A DNA stretch of 16,675 bases, taken from NCBI GenBank assembly GCA_028708055.1, contig JAQVZT010000020.1, forward strand, positions 1 through 16,675, written 5' to 3'. This document shows, in pieces, positions 14,821-16,675 of the stretch; within the stretch, counting starts at the first letter, position 1; each line of letters begins with the position of its first letter. Origin of the DNA: Methanothrix sp. Lineage in GTDB: Archaea > Halobacteriota > Methanosarcinia > Methanotrichales > Methanotrichaceae. The position numbers and the translations under genes are program-made. Below the pieces are notes generated by a model. That model was not told where the DNA came from, did not search any database, and saw only the letters and a program-made list of their open reading frames with translations.

Positions 14821-15552
14821 ATGAATTATGGCAAAATTTTAATGTGTTTGACCGTAATCGTCTGCCTTGCATCTCAGGCATTCGCACAGTCAGACCCTCT
14901 AGGCGAAAGCTCCAATAACAGCAAAATGGGATCCAGTGGAGATTGGATCAGTCCCAACATGGGCCAAGTATACACTCGCACAAATTCCGATCCAGGACTG
15001 GCCGGCATGTTACAGTGGCTCGATACGCCTGTCCCTGACTTCCCCTGGTACTCGACTGGTGGTTCCTTCTACAGCCAAGCATATAGCTACACCACGTTCT
15101 CTCCCTACACAGAGTACTATACAACCACCGGTACACCTGTAGTTGGCGGGATAATAAGCAATCCTACCAGGTTCGATATAACTCAGAAAACACCTTCTAC
15201 TGTGTACTACGGTGCAGGTGTAGGATTGCCATTCACCCAGTATGCATCAACCGTGCCATCCAAGACCAACGATCTCTGGATCCAAGGAGCAACAAACTGG
15301 ACACAGTATGTGGTGAGCCCTGTTGGAACCTGGCTGCAGCTTATCGCCTATGCACCAGTTGAAGGACCTGCCGGTTTCTATGAGATGATCCAGACCGACA
15401 CAACCAGCTCGAAGTACAGCACATATCAGTTCAACCAGGGTTATAACACCATGAACTTCAATGCCGACCAGATTGGAAGACACATGCTCTACTTTGTGGT
15501 TAACAACCAGCCCAGCAATGTGGTTGTTGTGGATGTGTTTGCCCAAGCTTAA
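14821..15552 (+). CDS. Secreted Tyr/Thr-rich protein, 243 residues, unknown function
   Basis: A Sec signal peptide covers residues 1-22 with predicted cleavage after AFA (AFA|QSDP). The mature protein has no Cys, is rich in Tyr, Thr, Ser, Pro and Gly, and has two possible N-glycosylation sequons (N-N-S and N-W-T). Its middle holds an aromatic Tyr/Thr stretch (FYSQAYSYTTFSPYTEYYTT). The C-terminal half from DLWIQGATNWTQYV (151-164) to NNQPSNVVVVDVF looks like one beta-sandwich domain. There is no membrane anchor, so it is likely an exported or loosely bound surface protein; I do not recognise a named family. The ATG at 14821 is preferred, because the upstream GTG at 14812 is itself part of the AGGTG ribosome binding site (14810-14814). 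It is preceded by copy 3 of the shared element and followed by a hairpin. Confidence 0.85.
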   Translation: MNYGKILMCLTVIVCLASQAFAQSDPLGESSNNSKMGSSGDWISPNMGQVYTRTNSDPGLAGMLQWLDTPVPDFPWYSTGGSFYSQAYSYTTFSPYTEYYTTTGTPVVGGIISNPTRFDITQKTPSTVYYGAGVGLPFTQYASTVPSKTNDLWIQGATNWTQYVVSPVGTWLQLIAYAPVEGPAGFYEMIQTDTTSSKYSTYQFNQGYNTMNFNADQIGRHMLYFVVNNQPSNVVVVDVFAQA

Positions 15553-15599
15553 GCGGGGTCAACAAAGCCTGTATCTCTGAGGGTATGGTAAAAATTTTT

Positions 15600-15650
15600 G
15601 AGATTGATGGTTATGCATTTCTGCGATTTAGACTTGATGCAATCAATCTC
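15600..15650. terminator. Bidirectional hairpin terminator between convergent genes
   Basis: GAGATTGAT (15600-15608) pairs with ATCAATCTC (15642-15650), and TGCAT (15614-15618) with ATGCA (15637-15641). This gives a 14-bp stem with a five-base bulge on one side and an 18-base loop. On the plus strand T6 follows (15661-15666). On the minus strand AAAAATTTTT (15590-15599) follows. It serves the secreted-protein gene and the AI-2E gene. Confidence 0.6.
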
Positions 15651-15652
15651 TA

Positions 15653-16675
15653 TTAATCTGTTTTTTGAGTAGCTTTAGCATTTGTATTAGATGTCACTTT
15701 TCTAAAGTATATCATTGTCCTATAAGCTGCCAGTATGAAGCCGTAGACCGCGGGGCCAACTATCACGCCCACTATTCCGATAACAAAGACTGGTGCCGTA
15801 AATGCCATGAGGGTGATGAGGGGATGGATTGAAGCGCTCGCTGATGCCAGGCGAGGAAGAACAAAGTTATTGGGGATTACAGTGAGGAAGATTATCCCGA
15901 AGGCCAATAGGGCTATGCCTGTGGTATATTCCTGAGTCAGCAGATAGTAAATTGCAATCGGCCCGAAGATCAATTCTGGTCCTACCATTGGAACCAGGGC
16001 GACTACAGCTATTATCATGCCCCATAGCAGTGGGTAAGGTACGCCGAGCAAGAGAAATCCTAATGCCCCTGTGATACCGATCAGCAGAGAGTTTAGAAAA
16101 AAAACCCGGAAGAGGCTCTTATAAATGAGATTCAGCTCGACAAGAAGATGTGTAGTTAATTCTTTTTCGGTAAGTAGCTCTTTAAATTCTTCTATTATCC
16201 GTCTGCCGTCAACAAGGAAGTAATAGGTGAAGATTATTGCCAGAAGAAACTGAGTGAAGTATATTGGCAGGTTCGAGGCGAAGCTCATGATGCGGTCCTG
16301 CAAAATTGGCTGGACCATTATGATCAGGGCGGTGGGAATGTCACCTATCCCCTTCACATAGTTTGCAGCCAGAGTCGGCAGGTACATCTCAGAAAGATCG
16401 TTGATTGCGATGGAAAAATTGGATGCCTGTATCTGAAGATAGGCTATGCCACCCAAGCCCAGCAAATTCGACATCTCAGTTATGAGAGCATCAGCTGCCG
16501 CAAATATTACAAATATTAGTATAAAAAATATTATCAATATGGATGCTAAAGCAGATGCTCGACGGTGGTTACCGATGTTCCTGGATAAATACATGAATAC
16601 TGGATCTAAAATATATGCCATAAGAAAGCTTAAAAGAATGGTCGATATAAAATCTTTGCTAATATATATTGCAAA
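15653..16675 (-). CDS. AI-2E (PerM/YdiK) family membrane protein, N-terminus beyond the window
   Basis: 340 codons are visible, and the frame stays open to the right edge (FAIYISKDFISTILLSFLMA precedes the internal Met at 16621), so the true start is outside. The family consists of polytopic membrane proteins of about 350 residues, some linked to autoinducer export, others to Na+/H+ exchange. Several hydrophobic segments are clear. The conserved centre is present: GVPYPLLWGMIIAVVALVP followed by MVGPELIFGP, then VLPRLASASASIHPLITLM and the GPAVYGFILAAYR end. The protein in an archaeon is more likely a small-ion or solute transporter than a quorum exporter; the substrate is unknown. The short C-terminal tail is polar (KVTSNTNAKATQKTD). 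It converges on the secreted-protein gene across a hairpin. Confidence 0.9.
   Translation of the reverse strand, partial: FAIYISKDFISTILLSFLMAYILDPVFMYLSRNIGNHRRASALASILIIFFILIFVIFAAADALITEMSNLLGLGGIAYLQIQASNFSIAINDLSEMYLPTLAANYVKGIGDIPTALIIMVQPILQDRIMSFASNLPIYFTQFLLAIIFTYYFLVDGRRIIEEFKELLTEKELTTHLLVELNLIYKSLFRVFFLNSLLIGITGALGFLLLGVPYPLLWGMIIAVVALVPMVGPELIFGPIAIYYLLTQEYTTGIALLAFGIIFLTVIPNNFVLPRLASASASIHPLITLMAFTAPVFVIGIVGVIVGPAVYGFILAAYRTMIYFRKVTSNTNAKATQKTD

Noticed and set aside
15653..16675. Quorum-sensing (AI-2) exporter
   Set aside because: The family name is historical; no autoinducer synthesis or sensing gene is present, so only the family is stated.

Overview
The window looks like the chromosome of a methanogenic archaeon, most likely Methanothrix (Methanosaeta) or a close relative in the Methanosarcinales. 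This is inferred, not proven. The supporting signs are moderate G+C, AT-rich promoters with TATA-like boxes, U-tract terminators, an archaeal type CxxC-x17-CxxC zinc-ribbon protein, small secreted proteins, and starts on TTG behind good Shine-Dalgarno sites. No rRNA, tRNA, CRISPR array, insertion sequence or transposase was seen, and no stretch over 300 bases lacks a gene.

Left part (1-4144). An AMP-forming acyl-CoA synthetase runs off the left edge on the minus strand. It is divergent from a PLP-dependent class I/II aminotransferase. After these come a 65-residue zinc-ribbon protein, preceded by a cluster of a repeated decamer, and a two-gene operon of unrecognised proteins (155 and 88 residues).

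Centre (4145-13801). A promoter-like element precedes a small secreted Thr-rich protein that appears frameshifted at a C5 run. It is followed by one 2942-residue gene encoding a complete cyclic beta-1,2-glucan synthase (GT84 + cyclisation domain + GH94), a protein best known from rhizobia, Agrobacterium and Brucella. Its 3' end overlaps by 7 bases a convergent gene for a small winged-helix-like protein.

Right part (13802-16675). A Lys/Ala-rich repetitive, LEA-like helical protein and a DUF1328 two-helix membrane protein form a likely stress operon. A secreted 243-residue Tyr/Thr-rich protein follows. The window ends with an AI-2E (PerM/YdiK) family membrane protein on the minus strand, whose N-terminus lies outside the window; a hairpin sits between these last two convergent genes.

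The main discovery is a 36-base ungapped element found three times (4271-4306, 14001-14036, 14755-14790), in front of the glucan synthase unit, the LEA-like/DUF1328 unit and the secreted-protein gene. Hand-counted identities are 30/36, 31/36 and 27/36 between pairs. It contains a TATA-like CTTTTTAT core, but similarity continues about 19 bases past it, which suggests a shared regulator or leader element. Together the three units read as a candidate envelope/osmotic-stress regulon in an archaeon, built round a glucan synthase of bacterial type. The winged-helix gene inside the cluster is a candidate regulator.
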